A stretch of 64,000 nt of DNA from contig CM065173.1 in the NCBI GenBank assembly GCA_033026295.1, forward strand, positions 14,446,517 through 14,510,516. The letters run 5' to 3'. Positions within the stretch are counted from its first letter, which is position 1; every line of letters begins with the position of its first letter. A program made the position numbers and the translations under genes. The notes under the pieces were generated by a model. It worked only from the letters and a program-made list of their open reading frames with translations. It did not search any database and was not told the DNA's origin. This DNA comes from Channa striata (taxonomy: Eukaryota; Chordata; Actinopteri; Anabantiformes; Channidae). Positions 1-11,640 of this stretch are shown piece after piece.

Positions 1-87
1 CGCTGACTGCTGAATGGTTGGAGAACAGCAAATGCTGCATGAGGCGAACTTGGTTTGGATTTCTTTAAACTGAAGGTAAGACATGAA

Positions 88-135
88 AGGAGGGTTATGG
101 GGGCTTCTTCCAGGAGGGTTATGGGGGCTTTATCA
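88..135. repeat. 24-base imperfect tandem duplication
   Basis: The 19-base string AGGAGGGTTATGGGGGCTT occurs at 88-106 and again at 112-130, a period of 24 bases. No function is apparent. Confidence 0.7.
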
Positions 136-3100
136 TCAGTAAGAATCAGTTTAGTTGTTTGTTTGCCCTTAATTACATAATTTGATTAGTTTTATTTTTG
201 AATGGTTGCTGCTTGGCTTTGGGTTCAGTTTGCAAGCATGGCTATTAGGCCATTCCTCCAAAATCTATATTTTTCTATTTAATTCAAGGTTATGAAAAAT
301 GGCAGACCATAAAATTGATTTAAAGTTGATCAATGCGCCGCTCCACATTCTGCCAAATAAATTATCTTAACGTTGACACTACAGACACAGATAAGCAGTT
401 ATAAAACAACATTTAGAAAACTACTTGGCCTAAAACTACATTTTAAACTTTATGCATCTGTATGCCTTTAAGCTGTATTTGATAAGCATTGGAAGGATTT
501 ATTTTTTGTTGCTTTGCAGCCTCAAAGCAAAAATGTCAGGCAGTTTATTTTTCTAAGCAACTTCTGTAGCCCAAAACAGTCCTGTCATTATTGTTCGAGG
601 GTCATTCCTTCTCAGAGCATGAAACCAGACAACCAGAGTTGTAACCTGTGATCTCCTTCTGACGTCAGTGTTGGTTTGTTGGAAAAGCAGCAAATGCTTT
701 GGGGAGGGGAATTTTGTCTTTACATTTTCGTCTTTATTTACTTTATCAAACTGCTTAAAGTGGTACATTAAGCCACAGAAATCTTGAAGCTTAAACTCCC
801 TGTAATAAAATTGAAACATAGACATTTTGAATTTAAGCTTGGTAGTGCTGCAAATAAAGTAGAGACTGAATCATTCAATAACAGCATTCGCAAATCTAGT
901 AAAAGTAACCACATTTTATAGATTTGGAAAGAAATACTGCATCATTTTCTGTAGCAGGCTGAAACACATTTTCAGGTCAAACGGATGTTTACAAGCAGCA
1001 TTTTTTATAAAATGAAGAAAAAATAAAACAATGTTTCATATCTTCTTCACATACTTTTAACGTGGTTTTAATTGGAATTATATTTTTCCACAGAATTTTC
1101 ATTTACAGGACCTATTCAAATATTTTTATTTCAAAGGCTCCACACACAAAATGTCTTCTACAAGTCTGTTTTCAGTGTGCACTCAACTGGCATTTTATTA
1201 GGACGTCAAGCTAAAAACCGTCTAATGCAACACTCCTGCAATAAATCCTCCATCATGAAGTTGCTTATGTTTTTTGGAGTCTGTTGTTTGTGCTGCTGTC
1301 AAACTATCCCCCGTTATACACAGAGGTGTTTGTTATTTAGCTTTAGTGATACACATGTGGTGGACTTAATTATAGAGTAATCTGTCAGCATAATACAACA
1401 TGCATCTCTCTAAAGCTAAACAAACCCTGAACGTTCTCGCCTTCATGATCGCAGGACTGTTGTATTAGAATGTGTTGTGTAGCTAATAAAAAAATCACAA
1501 CTTGTCAAACTCAGATATAAGAAACTTTCCCCCTTTAGCAGATAAATCTGAAAAAATGTGGCGTCACTGCACAGTAAAGCTCAAATTTCCATTTGAAGCA
1601 AAGCACCTTCTTGTTTCAAAGTTTGATGTCTTCCGTTTGTGTAGTTCATCTTAGTTTGATCAGATGTGTCTCATACACCTGCCCTACATGTAAACGTAAG
1701 AGTAACGCACATGGGCTCATGCCCCTTTTTTTTAAACAGCCCACCTCATGATTTATTGTCCCACCTGCCCCAGTGTTTAACTTAAGATTAGATCACAGCC
1801 CATCAGCCACAGCTCTGCTCTGTCTAAGCCCTCTCACTCAATATCTTAGCAAAATATCAAAATATGCCGGAGTAAGTTTAGACAATGATAACTAATAATA
1901 TTTGTCAGTGCTGAAGCAGGGGGCAGAGACCGAGATGGTCCACACAAACCAAAGCCAGCAGTCCATTAGCGCAGAATGCTAACAGTCCACCAGACTCTGG
2001 GAAATCTCAGAACACTGTCAGGGTCCCTTGTGGCGAGAAGCAAAGCCGACTGACCTAGAGCGAGACGCTCCTGAATCCAGGTCCTGTGCGTGTGTCACAA
2101 AGGTAAACACGGTTCAAAGAACACGTTAGAAGCCAAATGAAGATAAGAGATAAACATGTTTTCGACTAATGTCAAAGCGTATGTTTGGAGTTTTGGCAGA
2201 ATCTAATCGTTTGTGAGACCGCTGGCAGGGTAGCCTGGTGTGTGTCAGTCCCTCGCTGGTTATTATGACAAAGTCTGTGCTCTGTGAATACTTATTTAAT
2301 GCCACTCATACCCCACAAAAACAAAGGGAGAAACAGGGAAAAGTGCCAACTTACAGCAGTTTGCTTCCTTTATGGTCTTCTCTACTTTTGCGCCTTACAT
2401 GTGTGTTTCTGTATTCTGTCTTGCTTAAAGGATTAAAGGAGAAAGAAATGGCCCCTGCGTCTTCCACCCCTGAATAGGAGAGACACAGACAAACCCAAGA
2501 GAGAGAACAGATCTGCGGACGGTATCAGAGATTTCTCCATCAACTGATTTGTGGTGCTTTAACATGGGATGAGCCGCTGACATCATTGACATATGGTACT
2601 GTCTTTATCAAGCTGTCAAATATAAAACATCCAATCGTAAAGCAAACTACAGAAAGCAGTTGGATTTAAAGAATAGTTATAGTAATACTTCGCAATTTAT
2701 CCTTATGCCCTTTACTTATTACATATACAGCACATAGAAACAGCACTTCTGCTCTGGAGCAAATATAAACAGGTCTCACCTTTTATAGCATCACATCTGG
2801 AGAGACAGATTTGTTTACATGTAAAAGTGCTCGTCATGAGGAGTATAGAAAAGTTATCTTTGCAAAAAAAAAAATAAACACACAATTCTTTGGCCATGAG
2901 AAAACAAAACATTCCACAGCTTTAACTTCAAATCTATTAATCCACACTTACATACTGTCCCCACAGTCTCTGTAAAAATGATTAAAACTGAATTTTGCAG
3001 TAAAGCTTTGGAAACCACTGTGGGTGCTTTGCTCGCACTCGAGAGCTGGGGATGCTTCCTCTATATCCCAAATGTAAAATCATGTTTGTCGACACTGTTC

Positions 3101-3825
3101 CAACTGCCTCTCCCCATCGTTGATTTGTATTATGAATTATTTTCTTATGTTCAACAAAACAGAGAAGTTCAAGATAGTGAACTCACTACAGTTTGTTCCT
3201 ATAGTTAATTAGTATGAACAGGATGAACATGAACAAAAATTTCCCTGTGTGCACATACTGTAAACTGTTAAAGTAAACTTTGAAATATCAGACCATATCC
3301 CGTTACTGTGTACTGCTGGTTAGTGCAAACACTTTAAAACTAGAATATATTTAACACTTTTCACAGCAGTGATTAGATGGTTTATTTATGAATATCGCTA
3401 AACGAATTCATAAATATTCAATTGGTAATTTATATTAAGTCTGCTCTTACGTGATCATTTATTAGTTAATTTTTTTGTTAATTTCATTTCAAGATTCTGT
3501 ATCTGTGAAGTAACTAAAACTGTTACTGTAAAATGAATGTAGTGAGAAAATGGAAAAGTCTATGAAAGTACAATTTTTGAGTGAATGTACTGAACTACTT
3601 ACCACCACTTGATGTAAGCTTCAGCAGACAATTAATAAAATCACTTAGATGTCTTAGTTAAAGCAATTTTAGTACAGAATTCCCTCTTTGTGTTTCCATT
3701 GGCGTAGTCGTCAATGGAAGCTGAAGGATGATAACATAACTAAAAATTACTTTAAAAAATAAAAAACTTTCTGGGTTCCAACGAAATTTGTCTAATTGAA
3801 GCTGCTGACCCCTAATGAATTTCAG

Positions 3826-3965
3826 TGAAGAAGAAGAAGAAGAAGGAGAAGAACCTTTATTTTAGTCACATTGATCACATATACATTTGTACATACATGT
3901 TACAGTGAAATTTACTCCTGCATAGTTAACCCATCCCTCTTGAGGGAGCAAATCCTAGAATGTAG
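3826..3965. repeat. Teleost interspersed repeat with a GAA-rich start
   Basis: A GAAGAAGAAGAAG tract runs into a motif of the type 'cctttatt...gtcaca...tacagtgaaattt...taacccatcc'. This is recognisable as a very common fish interspersed repeat. I cannot assign it to a class with certainty; a SINE or a LINE 3' end is possible. Boundaries are approximate. Confidence 0.5.
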
Positions 3966-4284
3966 TTTTGCACAAACCTAAGGCTGTGAATACTGTCACT
4001 CATCACCTGGTCGTAGTAAGGGATGGTTTAATGTTAAGAACGAAAGTTCTTAATAGTGTTTCCCTCCTCCTGTCTCTTTGGTTTGAGCACAGATGTATTA
4101 ATAGAGGCTGTTAATATCAGTCGGCCCTTGTTGCTTGTTTACACAGGCTCACGGTTACGATCTCTCTCAACAGGAGCTTCCTTTTAATGGCCAGCTGTGT
4201 ATCCTGACTGAGAGCCTGACCACATCCTGGCTTTGAGCTGCGACCCTTCACCCTGGGGGGGCAGGGGGGGTTGACGGGCAGAAC

Positions 4285-7200
4285 ATGCGGTGCACCACCC
4301 TCTGGGCCCTGCTGTTGGGGGTCATGCTATACCTGGTCATGGGAGCGCTAGTTTTTCGCACCCTTGAGGGTCCCAAGGAGAGCTCTGCATACAAAGACCT
4401 GCTTAAAACCAAACAAGACTTCCTTGACAATAACTCCTGTGTCACCGAGCTGGATTTCCACAAGCTTCTTAAGGTTTCAGTGGACACACTAACCCAACAC
4501 AGCCCAACTTGATCCACTTAAACTATATAACACTGAACAGTTATAAAACAAAATTAATATTATCAACTGATTATTAATTATAATCAGTTACTGATAATAA
4601 ATACATATTCCTTCATTATTTTCGTGCTAGACACTGTGATCCCCATTACATTTCCCTGCTCCAGTCTAACGTAACCCTCTTTCAGGCCAGATTTCAAAGC
4701 TTTGCACCCAGTCAAGTATCCACACTTCCAGTATATCTCTGTAATGTATTTCTGATCATTTCCTACAAGCATGTAGACATGCGTATGGGAAACACTTGGG
4801 TTAATTAGGACATCCTGTTAATCAATTTAAGCAAATAAATACCAACCATACTGTAAAAATATAATCAATCAAATGTGTCCAGTAAAAACACACATTCTGT
4901 AAAACTACAGTTAATAACATTAATGTGAGGTGTCTGAAAGAACACGTGCTCTAACTGTGCAGACATTATACAATGTTTTAGCATTTTTATTATGATTTTA
5001 AAGATCTTTATTTGAATTTTTTGCTTTTACTTGATGCAGTCTAGAGAAAGGGCACAGGAAACACTGGCTCAGGGAGGAGAGTAATATGCAAAACAAACAT
5101 CTCTCTTCTGTCTGATAAAAGTAAAAAAAACACAACTTCGTGTAAGAATATGAAATGTAATATTTATCTTGGCTTATCAGCCCCAGCAAGAAGAACAGAA
5201 TGTTTTTAATAACTAAAACTTTGTAGTGTTTGGAAGTGAATAAGTCAGTGTCATAAAGTTTTAACCTTTTCACACGTGCTGTGATTTGCGACAGCTGGAA
5301 TAACATGGTGCATGTGGGATAAAGTTATATCACTGGACTGGTTTGAGGCAGTTTTAGAAGTGCACATCAAGAATGGTTGTGTGAGCTGTGGAGCTTTTTT
5401 CCCTCACGGTGCGACACACAACGAAGACCTGCTGTTTTTAAATGCAACTTAAGCACTTAAGAGCACAAATGTGGGACAGACCTACAACCTCAGGTTTAAC
5501 CAGTCTTGCAACTATTGTGACAGATAGAAATCTAAAATAATTACAGAAACCAACACTCAGAAATTAGCGTGTTAAAGAAATACAAGGAATAAATAAACTG
5601 AGTTAAATAAATACAAAGTTTAAACAGGTATGTGCTGTGTGTACAGATTTGTGTTAGAGGATACATTTATAGTTGCATAAATGTGCAGTTAAATAAATCA
5701 CGTCCCTCCTGCAGGGAGTGGTGTCCGCGGTGGATGCAGGCCTGGATGTGAGCAGCCTTCATACCAACTTCACCAGCCGCTGGGATGTGGCCTCTGCCTT
5801 CTTCTTCTGCGGCACCATCATTACCACCATAGGTACTGTTGTGGCTGATTATGTATTCTTGATATGCTCCTTGTAAACTCCTATAAAAGAAAACTATGAG
5901 GTTCCTCATAAGGTTTACACGCTCTTATGAAAAACTTTAACATTTTTGTAAAAAAACTTTCTAAGCAGCAGGTTAGTACCTGGTGACATTTCATCAACTT
6001 CCTCATCACCTCCACAGTGTTTTGTTAACTCTTTGATTTATTAATTTATTTAATTAAAATTAATTGAAATGTATTTTATTGTGTTACAGATTTGCTTTTA
6101 ATTTTAATAAATTAAAATACAGACCTGCTAGAAAAGTGGCATTTGTCATAAAATACCATCTGTATGTTGTGCTGTGATATTTATTTTCACAGTTGACTGA
6201 GCAAATCTTTTAATTTACTCTGCTTTATTTACTTATTGTACATGGTGTTATTTTATAAACTATCAGACATGTGATGCCTTTATGATTTGATCTTTTTCTT
6301 TAGGTCATCAAAATATTATTTTCGAAACATCTGTTTAATTTCTTCACATCACTTAAACGCATTATCTGCAGCTAACTTCTGAACTAACTGCTTCACTTGT
6401 TTGCCTAAAATGCTTTGTGCAATAATCGTTTCATTTCTTTTATTTCCCTACTTTTTAACAAACAATACATTTATTATAAGAGTTTTTACCTACTCTGTCA
6501 GATGAAATACTTTGCAGAGTTTTAATAAGTAGGTTGTTGCTAGAGTCTCATTAACTCATGACCTCAGGAATAAGGCTGATTATTTATTCTTTTATGATTT
6601 ATGCATGTAAGTGCACTTGTGGCTTGTGAAGCTGAATACTGAAAAGCTCGTGTGAACAAGAAGCTGAAATTGATCTCAGTGACTCTAAGAATCGGTAAAC
6701 CAAAATGGGTCACTTTTTTAAATGTGTATAAAGTATATAACTTTGGTAAAATCTATTCATGACTCCAATTCAATATATTACATTCTTATATTAACATAGT
6801 ATACAAGTTTGCCCTTTTTCCTCAGTTTTTGTTTTATTCTAAGAATCAATATGCTTGTGTTAATAGGTGAATCTAAATATTTGTTGTGTGAATTGACCCC
6901 ATTTATTGTCTTAATTAAATGTTTACAATTATAATGGCACAAATGTATTTCTTAAAAAGCCCATTAACATCTATTGATAGGGACACTTTTTACAACTTGG
7001 ATGCATATTAATGCATGCAAATAACTAATAGCTTGTGCTCTTTTGTTGTTTTTTTAAACAGGTTTTGGAAACCTGTCACCTCAGACATGGTACGGCCAGT
7101 TGTTCTGCGTGTGTTACGCCCTCGTGGGCATTCCCATGTTTGGCATCCTGCTGGCAGGAGTTGGTGACCACCTGGGCACCGTGCTGCGAAGAGCTGTGGG

Positions 7201-10200
7201 GAACATTGAGACGCTCTTCCTGGTGAGAATGGTCTGTCCTGCCCAGGAACCAAAGCTCAGTTGGATTTACAACTGTCTGAATCACAGCTGTGTGTGTGTG
7301 GCCTGGTCCTTGTTGGTCTCTGCAGTGTGTAATGTCCTCTTTAATGTTAAAATGGACTTGAACTGTTATTAATAATTAAGAAGGCTGTTAATGTTTTGGA
7401 TCTATAAAATCATAGATAAGTGTTATTAATAAATAATATTATTAATAAATGAACCCTGTTATGTAGCACTACACTAGTACCCAAAGCTACACAATAAATG
7501 GTCACTGGGAGCAACTAATTTGGGGTTTAGGAAACTGCGACCTGCCACAGGATGAGTCACCAATGCTCAGCTGCTTTACCTCCTGATCCACAGTGACCCC
7601 TTGTTGCTGCTTCCATTCCAAAATCCCAATGTGAATTGCAAACAAAAAGTTCTGCAGATGATGATTTCAAACCTGTATTTACACAAAGCAGATCTGCTGA
7701 TCTCTGCATGTGAAGGTGACATTTACTGCAGCTGCAGCCCTTTGCTCACTACTGAGTGACTGTAGTAGCCTCTTTATGGCAGTGGTAATATTTGTCACTT
7801 TTTCTACAATTTTGATCTTCAGTAAGAAAGTCGGAAATAGTAGTTTGGAAACTCTGCTCAAGCTCCACTTTTTCTTTCATAAACAGATATTTTTTTCAGA
7901 ACACAGAATAGCACAGGAGTAATATTTTTAAAGGGCTAATAATAGCACTGTAATGGTGTGGATAATAACAAGGTAATGGGGGTAATATTTCTGTGATAAC
8001 AATGTAGCGGGGTTATTATGTAAATACTGAAATAATAAAGGTATATCATGTTAGTAAAATATAAAAAGCAACAGCTTGGTATGAGCAGTAAATATGTCAA
8101 AATAATAGTAAGATTAACATGGTTACTGTAGAGAAACAAAACTGAACACGAGTGTTTCTGGGTAATTACTGCAGTTGTTGCTTTTTAGTTTTCACATTAT
8201 TCCATATTTAGCTATATATTTCCCTTTCTTAAACCAAACGATTATTATTTTAGTAATTACCATGATATTACTTTATAGTTTTTATTATTAACAAAATAAC
8301 CCTGTTTTGTGATTATTAAAGAAATATTACCTCCCTATTATTAAAATAATACACTTTAATACCTTGTTATTACCATTGCTGTTACCATGTTTTTACCTAG
8401 AAATTACCACTGCTTTACCGTCTTATTTCCAAAATATCACCCCACTATTACCCAGCTATGCCCAGGCTGTAAACTGCTACCTTTGAAAGATCATTTAACT
8501 TTTTTTTTGATTATCATATTTAGTGATGTCTTTAATGATTGACCATACAACAGGTTTTTCAGGATCGATTTTACAGCATATAAACAATTTATAAAATTAC
8601 GTCTTATAAAACTTGATTGATGAGATAAAATGAAATAGTAAATTCAGAAAAATCCCCATCAATTATCATAAAAAAATGTGTATCCTTTGTAAATGCACAA
8701 AATGCAAACAGTAGGGTTGTTGCTGTCTATGTAAAAATGTAAGAAGACTTTTAAATTTGCTGATCCAAATTGTTCTTTTCCTCTTTTTGTTGTTTAAGAG
8801 TATTTACTTTCATTTATTTTTTATGTCCCACTCAGAAACGTAAGGTCAGGCCCACAACGGTGCGCGTAATCTCGGCGGTTCTCTCCATACTGATTGGTTG
8901 CCTGATCTTCCTCGCTGTGCCAACAGTCGTGTTTCAGAAAGTGGAGCACTGGTCATTTCTGGAGTCGCTCTACTTTGTTGTCATCACGCTCACCACAGTT
9001 GGCTTTGGAGACTTTGTTCCAGGTACTGCCACAACTTACACACATCCCCGTGTCTCATTTGAAATTGTAAAGGAAACGAGGCTTGTTTACAAGCAGTTTA
9101 CTGACTCAGCGGGACGTTACATCGCATTTAACCCCAATGTGTCTGTGTCCAGGTGGTGGTCGTGAGGACGGCATGTTATTCAAGCCTTTGGTCTGGTTGT
9201 GGATAGTGTTTGGTCTCGCCTACTTTGCCTCCATCCTCACCATGATAGGAAACTGGCTGAAGGTTCTGTCCAAGAGGACCCGCGCTGAGGTGAGAGTTGT
9301 ACATAGCAGGAATTCACAGCAAGAAAAGAAGAACTGAACTTCCTGTCCCCTCCTCTGAGACCTTTGTCCCACATTTTCCTCTGTTTATCCCAGATGGAAG
9401 AGCTGAGGGCCCACGCTACAGATTGGACCCAGAACATTCAGAACATGTCCATGGACTTCCGCATCCCAAACCCTCTAGAGTTCAACGACCCCTTCCTTCT
9501 GCAGCGTCGGCGATGGAAACGCAGTGAGCGTCGGCGCATCCGTCGGGGGGCCCAGTGCACTCTGGGATACTGGGGTCGAGGTGGATCTGAGAATGGACAC
9601 CTGCCGAACCGCTGGGCTGGTCTCTCCAATTCTATGAGTCAGCTGGAGGCCCACTCGTCTCTTGAGAAGGCAGTGGTGGTCATGTCCAGACCACAAGTCA
9701 GCACAGCTGGAGGGGGGACCGTCGCGAAGGCAGCGCCAAGACTGAAGGCCGACCCTGCTGTGGCTCTGAAGGTGGAGGGCAGGTCATTTCCTCACCTGCT
9801 GGGCCGCTCATTCTCCCTTCCTGTGGCCCACTCCACCTCAGAGCTGGACTCACCTTCTGCAGCCATGCAGGGAGGCTCTTTCTCTGGGTCTGAGCCTTTT
9901 GACTCTAGATCAGAAGGCTCCTCGGTCTCTTTGTCCTTTCCACCTCTCCCCCAGTTCCAGCAGTGCCACGCAGAGGGCAGCATGGAGGAGGGAGGAGTGA
10001 AAGACATGGACACAGCACGACACGACGACAAACTGATTCCAGCAAACAATCATGAATGTGTAACAAACAATAACCTGCAGTATACGCCTGCACCTGGCTT
10101 TCTCCCACGCTCCTCACCTGTTCCTCCAGCTCTGTCTCTCCCCCCTGTCCTCCTTCCCTCTCCTCCACTCAACATCGCCGCCTCAGCCAGCTGTCAGCTG

Positions 10201-10485
10201 CTGGATTTCTTTGGGGAGAACCTGGCTTACATCGACGAGTCCTCAGACACGCTGAGTGACCGCACTCAGCCAGCAGCCAATGAGGAGAGGAGGAGACGGC
10301 CGCGAAAGCCCAAGCGGAGGAGCATGAGGAGGCAGTTGTCGGGTCAGAGGTGGAGCCCCCTGCAGGTGAAGAGGCCCAACAATGACATGCAGCCACCATC
10401 CAATCCCCCCACCCCACCTCCAGACTCTTCTCTTTCAGACCTTGCCGGATCAGAGACACTGACAGATTTAGCTCCTGCGCTCTGA
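4285..10485 (+). CDS. kcnk4: Two-pore-domain potassium channel, TRAAK-like (KCNK4)
   Basis: Coding exons: 4285-4473, 5715-5832, 7062-7222, 8836-9022, 9153-9289 and 9394-10485. All junctions are GT-AG and keep phase, giving 627 aa. The product is a K2P leak channel of the plasma membrane, active as a dimer. The family responds to stretch, arachidonic acid, heat and pH. Visible features: TM1 at about residues 5-26, first selectivity filter TIGFGN (101-106), second filter TVGFGD (210-215), a predicted cap cysteine C52 and an N-glycosylation sequon at N81. TM4 is followed by the TREK/TRAAK-type basic segment KRTRAEMEELRAHATDW. The start MRCTTLWALLLG matches the TRAAK N-terminus. A tail motif ENLAYIDESSDT (539-550) is close to one I recall in human TRAAK and separates KCNK4 from KCNK2/KCNK10. 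The cytosolic tail, about 363 aa, is much longer than mammalian TRAAK's, and the whole mammalian protein is only about 400 aa. Which teleost duplicate (a or b) this is cannot be told. Confidence 0.93.
7916..8475. repeat. AT-rich inverted-repeat element in KCNK4 intron 3
   Basis: The left arm (about 7916-8100) is built of GGTAATA/AATAACA-type words, including TAATAACAAGGTAA near 7965. The right arm (about 8285-8470) carries the same words in reverse complement, including TACCTTGTTATTACCAT near 8362. The arms are imperfect and look like a degenerate minisatellite in inverted orientation, or a miniature transposon. No coding capacity. Confidence 0.45.
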
Positions 10486-11640
10486 CGCCGCATTTCACAT
10501 AACATACAGCAACATTTACAAGCCTCACTTTACAAATTAGTTGTAATTTTATTCAGCTGCTAATTCAGCCCACAAATGTTGCTTTGTTGTTTTGTGACTT
10601 GAAGCTCACTAGACATTTGCTCAGATGATTCAGACCAACGTTCGTTCTCTGGAAGATCAACATGACTCCGGCACTCGTGACTTAGCAAAGACTCAGATTA
10701 TCAAACAGGAAAATGTTTTCCAGACTGAAAACTCCACATTCTTGTTGCGTTTAAAAATATGTGATTTTTAAAACAAATACAAAGAGAGAGAAGGAAACGC
10801 CTCTAAAATGAGGGAATCATGCTTCCTTTTGAAAATCAGCCACACCTGCTGTAAACACTTGATCACAGGTTTCTGTGGTTTCAGGAGGCAATGAGTCACA
10901 TCATAATACAGTAATTACCCACCTTGGTGATTTTTATGTCTCTGCAGATGTATTTAACACTAAATATCATACTTAAATAGCCTTCTGAGGCTGACGTTTG
11001 GTGATGAATAGTTCTGTATCCAGCACAGGACAGACTACGAAATAAATTCAAGATAGAATTTAACACAATAAAACATTATTTCCCATAAAGGGAAACGAGG
11101 AAAGAGATCAGAGGAACAAAGAATGTGAGGCAGTATCACAACAACTTACTGCATCACTAAACATGAGGGCTCAGAACCTGTGCATTTCTAGAAGAAAGAC
11201 CTGAATCAAAGTGCGGCAGAACAACCTTTTACCATCAGGCCAGTAATGAACACAATCTGACTTCTAAAAACGTCGTTCTTTAAAAGTACTTTGACCAGAT
11301 TTTCAGGTTTTATAGATTAAAAAGGGTTAAAAGAAATCAGTCAGACTGAGTTACAGTCTACTGCTTTGTCCTTGTTTCACCATGATGAGCATCTCTATGT
11401 GCTTGCCTTGGATATAAGGTGGCTGGAGCACAAGGCTAAGATTATTTTTTATATGTATGTACAAGCAAGTGTTCTTTCTGCTTGTGACCACTTTTCCTCT
11501 CGGCTGTTGCATCTTGTTTTTTTAGTGTGTTTGTTCTTCCTGTTTTACTATCCCTTTGGCACATAAATATCTGATTTTTCAACTTGTGTACACACTGTAC
11601 GGTTTGTCCTCAGCTCATATCTGTGACACAATAAACCACC
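10486..11640 (+). other. KCNK4 3' untranslated region (probable) and candidate poly(A) signals
   Basis: This is the non-coding stretch right after the KCNK4 stop codon. AATAAA hexamers occur at 11041-11046 and 11630-11635. Either could end the transcript, and I cannot choose between them without RNA evidence. Confidence 0.45.

Larger units (their letters stand above)
1..4284. other. Intergenic DNA upstream of the KCNK4 start codon
   Basis: I see no coding gene here. Short open frames are AT-rich and resemble no family I know. Positions 61-75 end in AAG followed by GTAAGA, a consensus splice donor. All three forward frames before it contain stops, so if it is an exon it would be non-coding, for example a 5' leader exon of KCNK4; this is unproven. 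A 24-base imperfect tandem duplication lies at about 88-135. A common fish interspersed repeat lies at about 3826-3965. The 60 bases before the KCNK4 ATG carry two G-runs. The true 5' leader and promoter of KCNK4 cannot be placed from sequence alone. Confidence 0.5.
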
